DNA of 6,989 nucleotides from Flavobacteriaceae bacterium (GTDB lineage: Bacteria > Bacteroidota > Bacteroidia > Flavobacteriales > Flavobacteriaceae): assembly GCA_016763215.1 (NCBI GenBank), contig JAESUF010000194.1, forward strand, positions 1 through 6,989. Reading direction: 5' to 3'. The notes beneath the pieces are model-generated. The model ran no database searches and was not told the origin of the DNA. It saw only the letters and a list, made by a program, of their open reading frames with translations. The position numbers were made by a program, and so were the translations under genes. Numbering within the stretch: position 1 is the first letter of the stretch; the number at the start of each line of letters is the position of its first letter. Positions 1 through 5,139 of this stretch are shown in pieces.

Positions 1-177
1 AAGCTAAGGGCGGAGTACACCAAATTCAAACAAGGACAGAAGGAAACCAGTAATACACCTCTATTTTACGACGATATAGCCCAACCATTTAAACAAAAGA
101 TGGAGAAAGACTTGCCCTTTGTCTATGTTAATCTCGAAAGCATAGAGGACACTGATATAGAAGCTTACTACAATTAA
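1..177 (+). CDS. 3' end of an unrecognised protein gene (5' part outside window)
   Basis: Frame 1 is open from the first base to a TAA at 175-177, giving 58 residues of a C-terminus that begins KLRAEYTKFKQG and ends DTDIEAYYN. The segment is hydrophilic, with a basic first part (several K/R), an aromatic/Pro stretch (LFYDDIAQPF) and an acidic tail (ESIEDTDIE). There is no membrane segment, T9SS tail or motif I can assign. By hand count its GC is about 38% (67/177), against about 31% in the adjoining DUF805 remnant, a modest hint of different origin. The stop codon sits exactly where recognisable DUF805 homology on the other strand fades. The reading frame looks like real protein, but it is short and lacks its start, so it could be the tail of a gene on an inserted element. 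I do not recognise the family. Confidence 0.45.
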   Translation, partial: KLRAEYTKFKQGQKETSNTPLFYDDIAQPFKQKMEKDLPFVYVNLESIEDTDIEAYYN

Positions 178-309
178 GATATTAGCTAAAATGTAGTACC
201 AATATTCAGATCTTCTAGCTCTTCCTTCAAAGTTTGCATAATTTTCGATGAAAACTTTTTTCCACCAATCAACCATACTGTATTCAGACTCTCTTTTTAT
301 TCTTTCCAT
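61..309 (-). pseudogene. DUF805 family inner-membrane protein, truncated at its 3' end
   Basis: The open frame encodes 82 residues. The N-terminal part is typical of DUF805 (YhaH/YhaI-like small membrane proteins of unknown function): WWKKVFIENYANFEGRARRSEYW at about residues 15-37, followed by the start of the first membrane helix (YYILANILI). The GRARRSEYW signature is diagnostic. The rest of the family, with further helices and the conserved RRLHD motif, is absent. From about residue 45 (base 177 downward) the frame runs antisense, codon for codon, through the + strand reading frame at 1-177, so the last 38 residues are probably not native. DUF805 proteins are usually about 110-130 aa. Translation probably starts at Met12 (274-276), just before the conserved block; Met1 at 307-309 adds an unconserved basic leader. 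The best reading is a gene remnant cut by insertion or rearrangement. A functional short variant is possible but unlikely. Confidence 0.6.
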
Positions 310-365
310 AATGTAATTAAGTAGTTATTAATGCAATATACTTAATATTATGAGTATGCAATGAA

Positions 366-2084
366 TTACTTTTTAACTATTTTAATGGTTTCGGATCTTG
401 TGTTAGAAATTAGTTTAAGCAAATAGACTCCAGAGGAGAAAGTACTAATGTCAATACCTTTTTGGGTAGGGCTTACATCTCCAGTTGAAAGTTTTTGTCC
501 TTGAACGGTGAAAATAATATATTTAAATTCTTGCTGTAAATTGTTAATTGTAAATTTTCCATCATCACTAGGATTTGGAAATATAGTATAAGATATTTTT
601 TCTTCGCTTGAAGTGTTTAAAACGCCATTCCCTTCCTGAATTGTAATCGTTTGATTGGGGAGGATATTATTAATAGTTTCTACCAACCCAGTAGTATTCC
701 ATGTGACTTTGATATAATCAATGAGGCTAGCATCTTTCAACCCTATAAATTCACTGTCAGAATTTTGCCCTAAATATCCTTCTCCACAGACGGTGTATTT
801 GTATTGTGATTTTCCGTCAGCAAATACTTCAATTTTATTGCCAATACCATCTTTGTTACTTGTAATACCCTCTAATTTAACTTTGATCCAGTTGTTTGTT
901 GTTGTGGTTTGATTTTCCCATAAAAAATTATTCTCGTTGTTGTTGTTCATCACAACAATATCTACAAGACCATCATTGTTAAAATCACCAATTGCATTTC
1001 CGAAACTAGATCGAGTATCGTTTAGAAAACCAATATTTGTAGGAATTACAAAAGTACCTCCTTGATTATGGTAGAAAGCAGAAGGGAGTTTATTAGGGTC
1101 AGAACCATCTAGCATTCCACTAACATATAAATCTAATTCAGTATCGTTGTCTGCATCTAAAAATACAGCTCCCCAAGCAATGCTATCGAATGAAGTTCCT
1201 GTGCTAGCAGCTACGTTTGTAAAAGTACCATCTCCATTATTTTTTAAGAGATTATTCCCGGCGGTATGAGTAACATAGATATCAAAAAAACCATCATTAT
1301 TATAATCTCCTATTGTGGTAGACACGGCGTCGATAGCTATCCCAGCTCCACTAGAAACAGAAACATCTGTAAATGTTGCATCCCCATTGTTCCGATACAA
1401 TCGGTTTATAAATGACATTTTATCATTAGCAACATACAAATCTTGATCACCGTCGTTGTCGTAATCAAAAAATGAGGCGCAAAAAGAAAGTTCGCTACTT
1501 ACATTTATTCCAGCACTTGAAGTGATGTCTACAAAAGTGCCGCCATCATTCCGGTATAAATAATTCTGTTGACTGAAAGAGACATCATCTCTATTCGCAA
1601 TAAATACATCTAGGTCACCATCATTGTCTATGTCTCCAAAAGTTGCTCCATAGGTGTAAAGATTATTGGTAAAAAGGCCACAAGTGCTCGTGATGTCTGT
1701 AAATGATAAATTACCATCGTTTCTGTAAAACTTATTAAACCCAGTAATACTGGTTGCTAGAAAATCTTTGTCACCATCATTATCATAATCAACCCATAAA
1801 ACTTGTTTTACACGTTCTGTATCATTAATCCCTAGGTCGACTAAATTAAAGGTACCATTATTGTTTTGGAAAAAAAGCACCTCTTTGGTCTCATCTGTTG
1901 CATAGGTAAGGTCATCCCAGCCATCATTATTAAAATCTGCAAAAGAAACCCCTCCTCCATAAATTTCATTTCCATACGCATAACCAGCCCCTTTGGCAGT
2001 AGCGTTCTCTTTAAAAAGCAGCTGCCCCCATGAAGTACTAGTACATAGAAATAAAAAAAGTAATATTAATTTCTTGATAATCAT
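366..2084 (-). CDS. secreted FG-GAP/VCBS repeat protein with ASPIC/UnbV domain and T9SS sorting tail
   Basis: This is a 572-residue exported protein. Residues 1-21 form a signal peptide: a Lys-Lys start, a Leu/Phe-rich core, then STSWG-Q. Seven calcium-binding-loop motifs of the form D-x-D/N-N-D-G-x-x-D occur at residues 50, 99, 151, 207, 260, 310 and 367, about 50-57 apart. This is the pattern of a seven-bladed integrin-alpha-like beta-propeller. The sixth (310-318, DADNDTELD) has lost the Gly. Residues about 398-485 match ASPIC/UnbV (NWIKVKLEG, then KDGIGNKIEV, then GEGYLGQNS). Residues about 500-572 are a T9SS type A sorting domain (YTIFPNPSDDGKF, then GVYLLKL, ending IKIVKK), normally removed when the protein is secreted or anchored at the cell surface. 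Partner and ligand are unknown; adhesion or glycan/protein binding at the surface is a family-level guess. The gene stands alone, with lysS upstream on the same strand but separated from it by a terminator. Confidence 0.93.
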   Translation of the reverse strand: MIIKKLILLFLFLCTSTSWGQLLFKENATAKGAGYAYGNEIYGGGVSFADFNNDGWDDLTYATDETKEVLFFQNNNGTFNLVDLGINDTERVKQVLWVDYDNDGDKDFLATSITGFNKFYRNDGNLSFTDITSTCGLFTNNLYTYGATFGDIDNDGDLDVFIANRDDVSFSQQNYLYRNDGGTFVDITSSAGINVSSELSFCASFFDYDNDGDQDLYVANDKMSFINRLYRNNGDATFTDVSVSSGAGIAIDAVSTTIGDYNNDGFFDIYVTHTAGNNLLKNNGDGTFTNVAASTGTSFDSIAWGAVFLDADNDTELDLYVSGMLDGSDPNKLPSAFYHNQGGTFVIPTNIGFLNDTRSSFGNAIGDFNNDGLVDIVVMNNNNENNFLWENQTTTTNNWIKVKLEGITSNKDGIGNKIEVFADGKSQYKYTVCGEGYLGQNSDSEFIGLKDASLIDYIKVTWNTTGLVETINNILPNQTITIQEGNGVLNTSSEEKISYTIFPNPSDDGKFTINNLQQEFKYIIFTVQGQKLSTGDVSPTQKGIDISTFSSGVYLLKLISNTRSETIKIVKK

Positions 2085-2102
2085 GTGTAGATTTTCGACT
2101 GT

Positions 2103-2132
2103 TAAATATAGAGGAAAAAAATAACTCAGAAA
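2103..2132 (-). promoter_or_regulatory. probable promoter of the FG-GAP gene
   Basis: Read on the - strand, TATATTTA (2103-2110) matches seven of eight positions of the Bacteroidetes -7 element TAnnTTTG. It lies about 18 bases upstream of the start codon. A T-rich TTTC is found at roughly the expected -33 distance. The lysS terminator just upstream means this gene needs its own promoter. The match is imperfect, so confidence is moderate. Confidence 0.4.
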
Positions 2133-2143
2133 GGTAAGAAGCG

Positions 2144-2185
2144 TGTAAAAATAAAAGAGGAATTACCAATAGATAACTCCTCTTT
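2144..2185 (-). terminator. intrinsic terminator of lysS
   Basis: On the - strand, 21 bases after the lysS stop, AAAGAGGAGTT (2175-2185) pairs with AATTCCTCTTT (2154-2164) around a 10-nt loop. This gives an 11-bp stem with a single G-U pair. It is followed directly by the T-rich run TTTTATTTTT toward 2144. The hairpin separates lysS from the FG-GAP gene downstream. Confidence 0.8.
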
Positions 2186-2205
2186 AAAATGATGTTTTTC
2201 TTGTT

Positions 2206-3900
2206 TTATAGAACTTCAACAAACAAACCTTCTTCAGTTTTAGTGACTGAGGCCAATTTGTTTTTTGTCAATCCTTTAATGGTTTTATCCCATTTTTTAT
2301 TACTCAATCCAGATTGTGTTTTTAATTCGGTCAAGTCTATTTTTTCTGCTTTTTGGATGATAGCAAAAACAGTTTTCTCATCTTCATTTAATTCAATAGA
2401 AGGAGCTTGCTTCTCTGGTCTCATTTGTGGGAAGAACAATACTTCTTGTATCGACTGATTGTTTGTTAAAAACATAATCAATCGATCCATTCCAATTCCC
2501 ATTCCAGAGGTAGGAGGCATTCCGTACTCTAAAGCCCGTAAGAAATCGTGATCGATAAACTCTGTAGCTTCGTCATCTCCTTTCGCGGCTAATTTTAATT
2601 GGGCTTCAAAACGCTCTCTTTGATCTATTGGATCATTTAGTTCCGAATAGGCATTTGCAATTTCCTTACCACAAACCATCAATTCAAAACGTTCTGTTAA
2701 TTCAGGATTGTCTCTATGCTCTTTACACAAAGGACTCATTTCCTTTGGGTAGTCAGTGATAAATGTTGGTTGAATGTAATTCCCTTCACATTTTTCACCA
2801 AAAATCTCATCAATCAATTTCCCTTTACCCATGGTGTCGTTTACTTCAACTCCCATCGATTTCGCTGCTTCTCTGATTTCATCCTCAGTCTTTCCATTAA
2901 TGTCAAAACCAGTAAAATGTTGAATCGAATCGGCCATCGTAACTCTAGCGTATGGAGCTTTAAAGTCGATTGTATGCTCACCAAAAATAGCTTCAGAGGT
3001 TCCGTTTACCGCAATAGCACAATGCTCTAATAATTGCTCTGCGAAATCCATCATCCAATTATAGTCTTTATAAGCGACATAGATCTCCATGGCTGTAAAC
3101 TCAGGGTTGTGAGTTCTGTCCATTCCTTCATTACGGAAGTTTTTAGAAAATTCATAAACTCCGTCAAAGCCACCAACGATTAATCTCTTCAAGTACAATT
3201 CGTTCGCGATTCTCATGTACAAAGGAATGTCTAATGAATTGTGATGTGTTGTAAAAGGTCTTGCAGCGGCACCTCCAGCAATAGGCTGTAATATTGGTGT
3301 CTCTACTTCAAAATAACCAGCATCGTTAAAGAAACTACGCATGGCATTGAATAATTTTGTTCTTTTTATAAAAACATCTTTTACATGTGGATTTACCACT
3401 AAATCAACGTATCGCTGACGATAACGCAATTCAGGATCTGTAAAAGCATCAAAGACAACGCCGTCTTTTTCCTTAGGTAAAGGCAGTGGCTTTAATACCT
3501 TACTTAGCAGTGTGAACTTTTTTACACGAACTGTTTTTTCTCCAACTTTGGTTAAGAACAGTTCTCCTTCAATACCTACAAAGTCACCTAAATCAATTAG
3601 TTTTTTGAAAACATTATTGTATAAGGTTTTATCTTCTCCGGGGCAAATTTCATCTCTGTTAAAATACACTTGTATTCTGCCTTCTGAATCTTGTAACTGA
3701 GCGAAAGAAGCTTTTCCTTGGATATTAATAGACATTAACCTTCCAGCAATAACTACCTTTTTACCTTCTGAAAAAACCTCCTTTATCTGTTTAGAATTTG
3801 TATCCAATGGATACAGGTCTGCGGGATAAGGGTTTATACCTAAAGCTCTTAGCTTACTTAATTTCTCTCGTCTTACAATTTCTTGTTCTGATAATTGCAT
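2206..3900 (-). CDS. lysS: lysyl-tRNA synthetase, class II (LysRS)
   Basis: The enzyme charges tRNA-Lys with lysine in the cytoplasm, using ATP. With the start at 3900 it has 564 residues (MQLSEQEIVRREKL...). An OB-fold anticodon-binding domain occupies about residues 45-140, with GKASFAQLQDSEGRIQVYF typical of class IIb synthetases. The catalytic core follows: a motif 1 region with FEVETPIL and the LysRS block GGAAARPF (about 197-215), motif 2 FRNEGMDRTHNPEFT (255-269), and motif 3 GMGIGMDRL (466-474) with the ATP-contacting Arg. After the usual end of bacterial LysRS (FFPQMRPEK) there is a lysine-rich extension of about 60 residues (503-564). It resembles a small helix-turn-helix-like domain and, from memory, is usual in Bacteroidetes LysRS. 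The frame extends 12 codons upstream to 3936, but that ATG lies inside the predicted -7 promoter element, so Met at 3898-3900 is preferred. The gene is monocistronic. Confidence 0.97.
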   Translation of the reverse strand: MQLSEQEIVRREKLSKLRALGINPYPADLYPLDTNSKQIKEVFSEGKKVVIAGRLMSINIQGKASFAQLQDSEGRIQVYFNRDEICPGEDKTLYNNVFKKLIDLGDFVGIEGELFLTKVGEKTVRVKKFTLLSKVLKPLPLPKEKDGVVFDAFTDPELRYRQRYVDLVVNPHVKDVFIKRTKLFNAMRSFFNDAGYFEVETPILQPIAGGAAARPFTTHHNSLDIPLYMRIANELYLKRLIVGGFDGVYEFSKNFRNEGMDRTHNPEFTAMEIYVAYKDYNWMMDFAEQLLEHCAIAVNGTSEAIFGEHTIDFKAPYARVTMADSIQHFTGFDINGKTEDEIREAAKSMGVEVNDTMGKGKLIDEIFGEKCEGNYIQPTFITDYPKEMSPLCKEHRDNPELTERFELMVCGKEIANAYSELNDPIDQRERFEAQLKLAAKGDDEATEFIDHDFLRALEYGMPPTSGMGIGMDRLIMFLTNNQSIQEVLFFPQMRPEKQAPSIELNEDEKTVFAIIQKAEKIDLTELKTQSGLSNKKWDKTIKGLTKNKLASVTKTEEGLFVEVL

Positions 3901-3933
3901 TCTAAATGTTGTTTTCTTAATGATTTGAAGGCG

Positions 3934-3941
3934 CAAAGATA
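3934..3941 (-). promoter_or_regulatory. lysS promoter, -7 element
   Basis: On the - strand, TATCTTTG is a perfect match to the Bacteroidetes -7 consensus TAnnTTTG. With the usual spacing, transcription would begin near 3931, leaving a leader of about 30 nt before the ATG at 3900. No convincing TTG-type -33 box is seen about 19 bases upstream. The position rules out the longer lysS start at 3936. Confidence 0.6.
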
Positions 3942-3985
3942 ATCAATTGCTAAAAAGAAGGGAATCTTAAAAAAGGAAAAAATAC

Positions 3986-4015
3986 TTGTTGTGCTTTAAA
4001 AAACCAGTATATTTG
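3986..4015 (+). promoter_or_regulatory. consensus Bacteroidetes promoter with no CDS downstream
   Basis: TTG (3986-3988) is followed, after exactly 19 bases, by TATATTTG (4008-4015), a perfect TAnnTTTG element. This spacing and both boxes fit the known -33/-7 architecture of the primary sigma factor in this phylum. The predicted start is about 4018. It points into the lysS/DUF456 intergenic region, where no + strand gene exists, so it most likely drives the small RNA candidate that follows. It is divergent from the lysS promoter. Confidence 0.65.
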
Positions 4016-4017
4016 TG

Positions 4018-4128
4018 GGCTGTTTTGTTAGAAACAGCATTTAGTTGTGTTGTTTTGGCACTTTCGTAAAAGTGTCGTGGTTTTGTTAACCAATGGAAAG
4101 CTTCCCTGAAACGGGTTGCTTTTTTTTT
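4018..4128 (+). ncRNA. candidate small non-coding RNA, about 110 nt
   Basis: A self-contained transcription unit lies between two - strand genes: a consensus promoter (-7 box 4008-4015), a structured body, and a hairpin plus T-tract. The body holds three hairpins before the terminator. The first is GCTGTTT/AAACAGC (4019-4025 with 4032-4038), 7 bp, starting almost at the predicted first nucleotide. The second is GGCACTTT/AAAGTGTC (4057-4064 with 4069-4076), 8 bp with one G-U pair and a CGTA loop. The third is TGGTT/AACCA (4078-4082 with 4088-4092). No plausible ORF with normal spacing lies inside. The length would suit a housekeeping RNA such as the flavobacterial 6S type, or a regulatory sRNA, but I cannot recognise a family and do not see one long 6S-like rod. 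It is convergent with the DUF456 gene, ending 10 bases before that gene's stop codon. Whether it is expressed cannot be judged from sequence. Confidence 0.55.
4097..4128 (+). terminator. intrinsic terminator of the small RNA candidate
   Basis: AAAGC (4097-4101) pairs with GCTTT (4118-4122), and CCC (4104-4106) with GGG (4113-4115), around the loop TGAAAC. Two T-T mismatches interrupt the stem. An uninterrupted run of T ends at 4128. The T-tract is on the + strand only, so the hairpin serves + strand transcription, although the only genes nearby run on the - strand. On the - strand the hairpin lacks a good T-run, so it is a poor terminator for DUF456. Confidence 0.65.
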
Positions 4129-4137
4129 GTCTTTTCT

Positions 4138-4638
4138 TTAAAAGAAGCCCGACTTATATTCCCAAAATTTCGAAATAAACAGGCCAGTAAATATGAGGCT
4201 TACAATAAATTTAAGCCCAGTTGAAAACAAGAACCCAATAAAAGCCCCATATGCAGCTCTAAAAGCTCTTTTAGAATCTTTGCTGTCATACATTAATTCT
4301 CCAATTAAGGCACCTGCGAAAGGCCCAATAATAATTCCGAGTGGACCAAGAAATAAGAGTCCAACAATTAAACCCAGCGTAGTTCCATACATCCCATACT
4401 TACTTCCACCAAATTTTTTAGTCCCTAGCGCAGGAATGATAAAATCGAGAATATAAATTAAAATAGCGATCCCTAAAGTGATTCCCAAAAAAGTCCAATT
4501 TTGAGGTATGGCTTCTGTTAAATGAAGCAGTAGTAACCCTACCCATCCAGTAATTGGACCAGGTAATATTGGTAAAAAGGAACCTATAATTCCAAGAAAA
4601 ATAAAAATAAACCCTAGAAAAAGTAAAAGGATGTCCAT
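4138..4638 (-). CDS. DUF456 family membrane protein
   Basis: This is a 166-residue, very hydrophobic protein. Its N-terminus carries the hallmark of DUF456: a first helix followed by GIIGSFLPILPGP (residues 16-28). It then has a second helix, an amphipathic linker (TEAIPQNW), a third helix (about 48-69), and the Gly-rich block GTKKFGGSKYGMYGTTLG (72-89). Next come GLLFLGPLGIIIGPFAGALIGEL (93-115) and a last hydrophobic stretch (about 130-155). Five or six membrane segments are expected, and the length is normal for the family. The biochemical role is unknown; the GxxxG-rich segments suggest tightly packed helices. It is divergent from the BlaI-type repressor across 132 bases that contain three repressor-like dyads, so shared regulation is possible. 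I see no strong TAnnTTTG element for it; only weak candidates (such as TATTTTTT, near 4671) are present. Confidence 0.88.
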   Translation of the reverse strand: MDILLLFLGFIFIFLGIIGSFLPILPGPITGWVGLLLLHLTEAIPQNWTFLGITLGIAILIYILDFIIPALGTKKFGGSKYGMYGTTLGLIVGLLFLGPLGIIIGPFAGALIGELMYDSKDSKRAFRAAYGAFIGFLFSTGLKFIVSLIFTGLFISKFWEYKSGFF

Positions 4639-4701
4639 AAAGTTATGTTCGTTGTATGTATAAAACGAAAAAAAATATTTTTTGTTACAAATGTTAAAAT
4701 C

Positions 4702-4765
4702 AACTAAAAAATTAGTTCAAACTAAACAATTAGTTATATTTGGATTCCAAACTAAATAATTAGTT
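4702..4765 (+). promoter_or_regulatory. triple operator array for the BlaI/MecI-type repressor
   Basis: Three copies of a 16-bp dyad AACTAA-ANAA-TTAGTT lie at 4702-4717, 4720-4735 and 4750-4765. They are identical except for the variable base N (A, C, T). The 6-bp arms are exact inverted repeats, as expected for a dimeric winged-helix repressor. Copy 1 and copy 2 cover the region just upstream of the -7 box. Copy 2 shares its last base with that box, and copy 3 lies just downstream, ending 5 bases before the repressor ATG. Binding at all three would block the promoter from both sides. Direct contact by the adjacent repressor is inferred from location and symmetry, in line with autoregulation in the BlaI/MecI family. 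Confidence 0.8.
4735..4742 (+). promoter_or_regulatory. promoter -7 element of the repressor/M56 operon
   Basis: TATATTTG matches TAnnTTTG exactly and lies between operator copies 2 and 3. The predicted start is near 4745, leaving a leader of about 26 nt that consists largely of operator copy 3. No clean TTG is present at the -33 distance; that position falls within the TTAGTT arm of copy 1. This fits a promoter whose recognition elements are interleaved with repressor sites. Confidence 0.65.
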
Positions 4766-4770
4766 GAAAA

Positions 4771-5139
4771 ATGAATAAACAATTAACAAAAGCAGAAGAG
4801 CAAATTATGCAAGTTCTGTGGAAACTAGAAGAGGCTTCTGTGAAGGAGATTGTTGAAAAGTTATCCAATCCTAAACCAGCCTATAATACGGTTTCTACCA
4901 TTATAAGAATTTTAGAGACAAAAAAATTTGTAGACCACAAATCAATCGGAAGAGGCTATCTGTATTTTCCTTTGGTGCTAAAACCTGAGTACACAAATCA
5001 AAGCCTTCATAAATTAATGAATGGTTATTTTGGAGGTTCTTTTGAGAGTATGGTCTCTTTTTTTGTAAAAAAGAACAATGTTGATATTTCTGAGTTAGAA
5101 AGTATTTTGAAAGAAGTTAATAATAAAAAGAAGTTATGA
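4771..5139 (+). CDS. BlaI/MecI/CopY family transcriptional repressor
   Basis: This is a 122-residue winged-helix repressor of the penicillinase-repressor family. The opening LTKAEEQIMQVLWKLEEASVKEIVEKL (residues 5-31) and the recognition-helix region KPAYNTVSTIIRILETKKFV (35-54) are characteristic, followed by the wing (RGYLYFPLV, 61-69). The C-terminal dimerisation helices (about 75-118) include GGSFESMVSFFVKKNN. In staphylococcal BlaI the matching segment carries the Asn-Phe bond cut by the sensor protease; here that position reads Phe97-Phe98. The protein probably binds the three dyads directly upstream and represses its own operon. Its stop codon overlaps the start of the M56 gene (ATGA, 5136-5139), implying translational coupling and fixed stoichiometry. 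In Bacteroidetes such pairs are common and need not concern beta-lactams. There is no clear Shine-Dalgarno; the A-rich bases before the ATG are normal for the phylum. Confidence 0.94.
   Translation: MNKQLTKAEEQIMQVLWKLEEASVKEIVEKLSNPKPAYNTVSTIIRILETKKFVDHKSIGRGYLYFPLVLKPEYTNQSLHKLMNGYFGGSFESMVSFFVKKNNVDISELESILKEVNNKKKL

Noticed and set aside
331..362. Direct repeat ATGCAAT (331-337 and 356-362) with a short inverted repeat ATACT/AGTAT between, downstream of the FG-GAP gene
   Set aside because: The arms are only 5-7 bases, no T-run follows on the - strand, and nothing supports a terminator or attachment site.
2716..3030. Open frames on the + strand within lysS (and similar ones within the FG-GAP, DUF456 and tonB genes)
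   Set aside because: They are antisense shadows of strongly supported genes with no recognisable domains, promoters or start context.
4018..4128. Firm identification of the candidate RNA as 6S, SRP RNA or tmRNA
   Set aside because: No long interrupted rod, SRP tetraloop domain or tmRNA tRNA-like ends can be traced by eye; the family is left open.
4093..4221. A + strand reading frame of about 42 codons beginning ATGGAAAGC inside the candidate small RNA
   Set aside because: It runs straight through the terminator hairpin and T-tract and then antisense through the DUF456 gene; there is no family resemblance and no ribosome-binding context.
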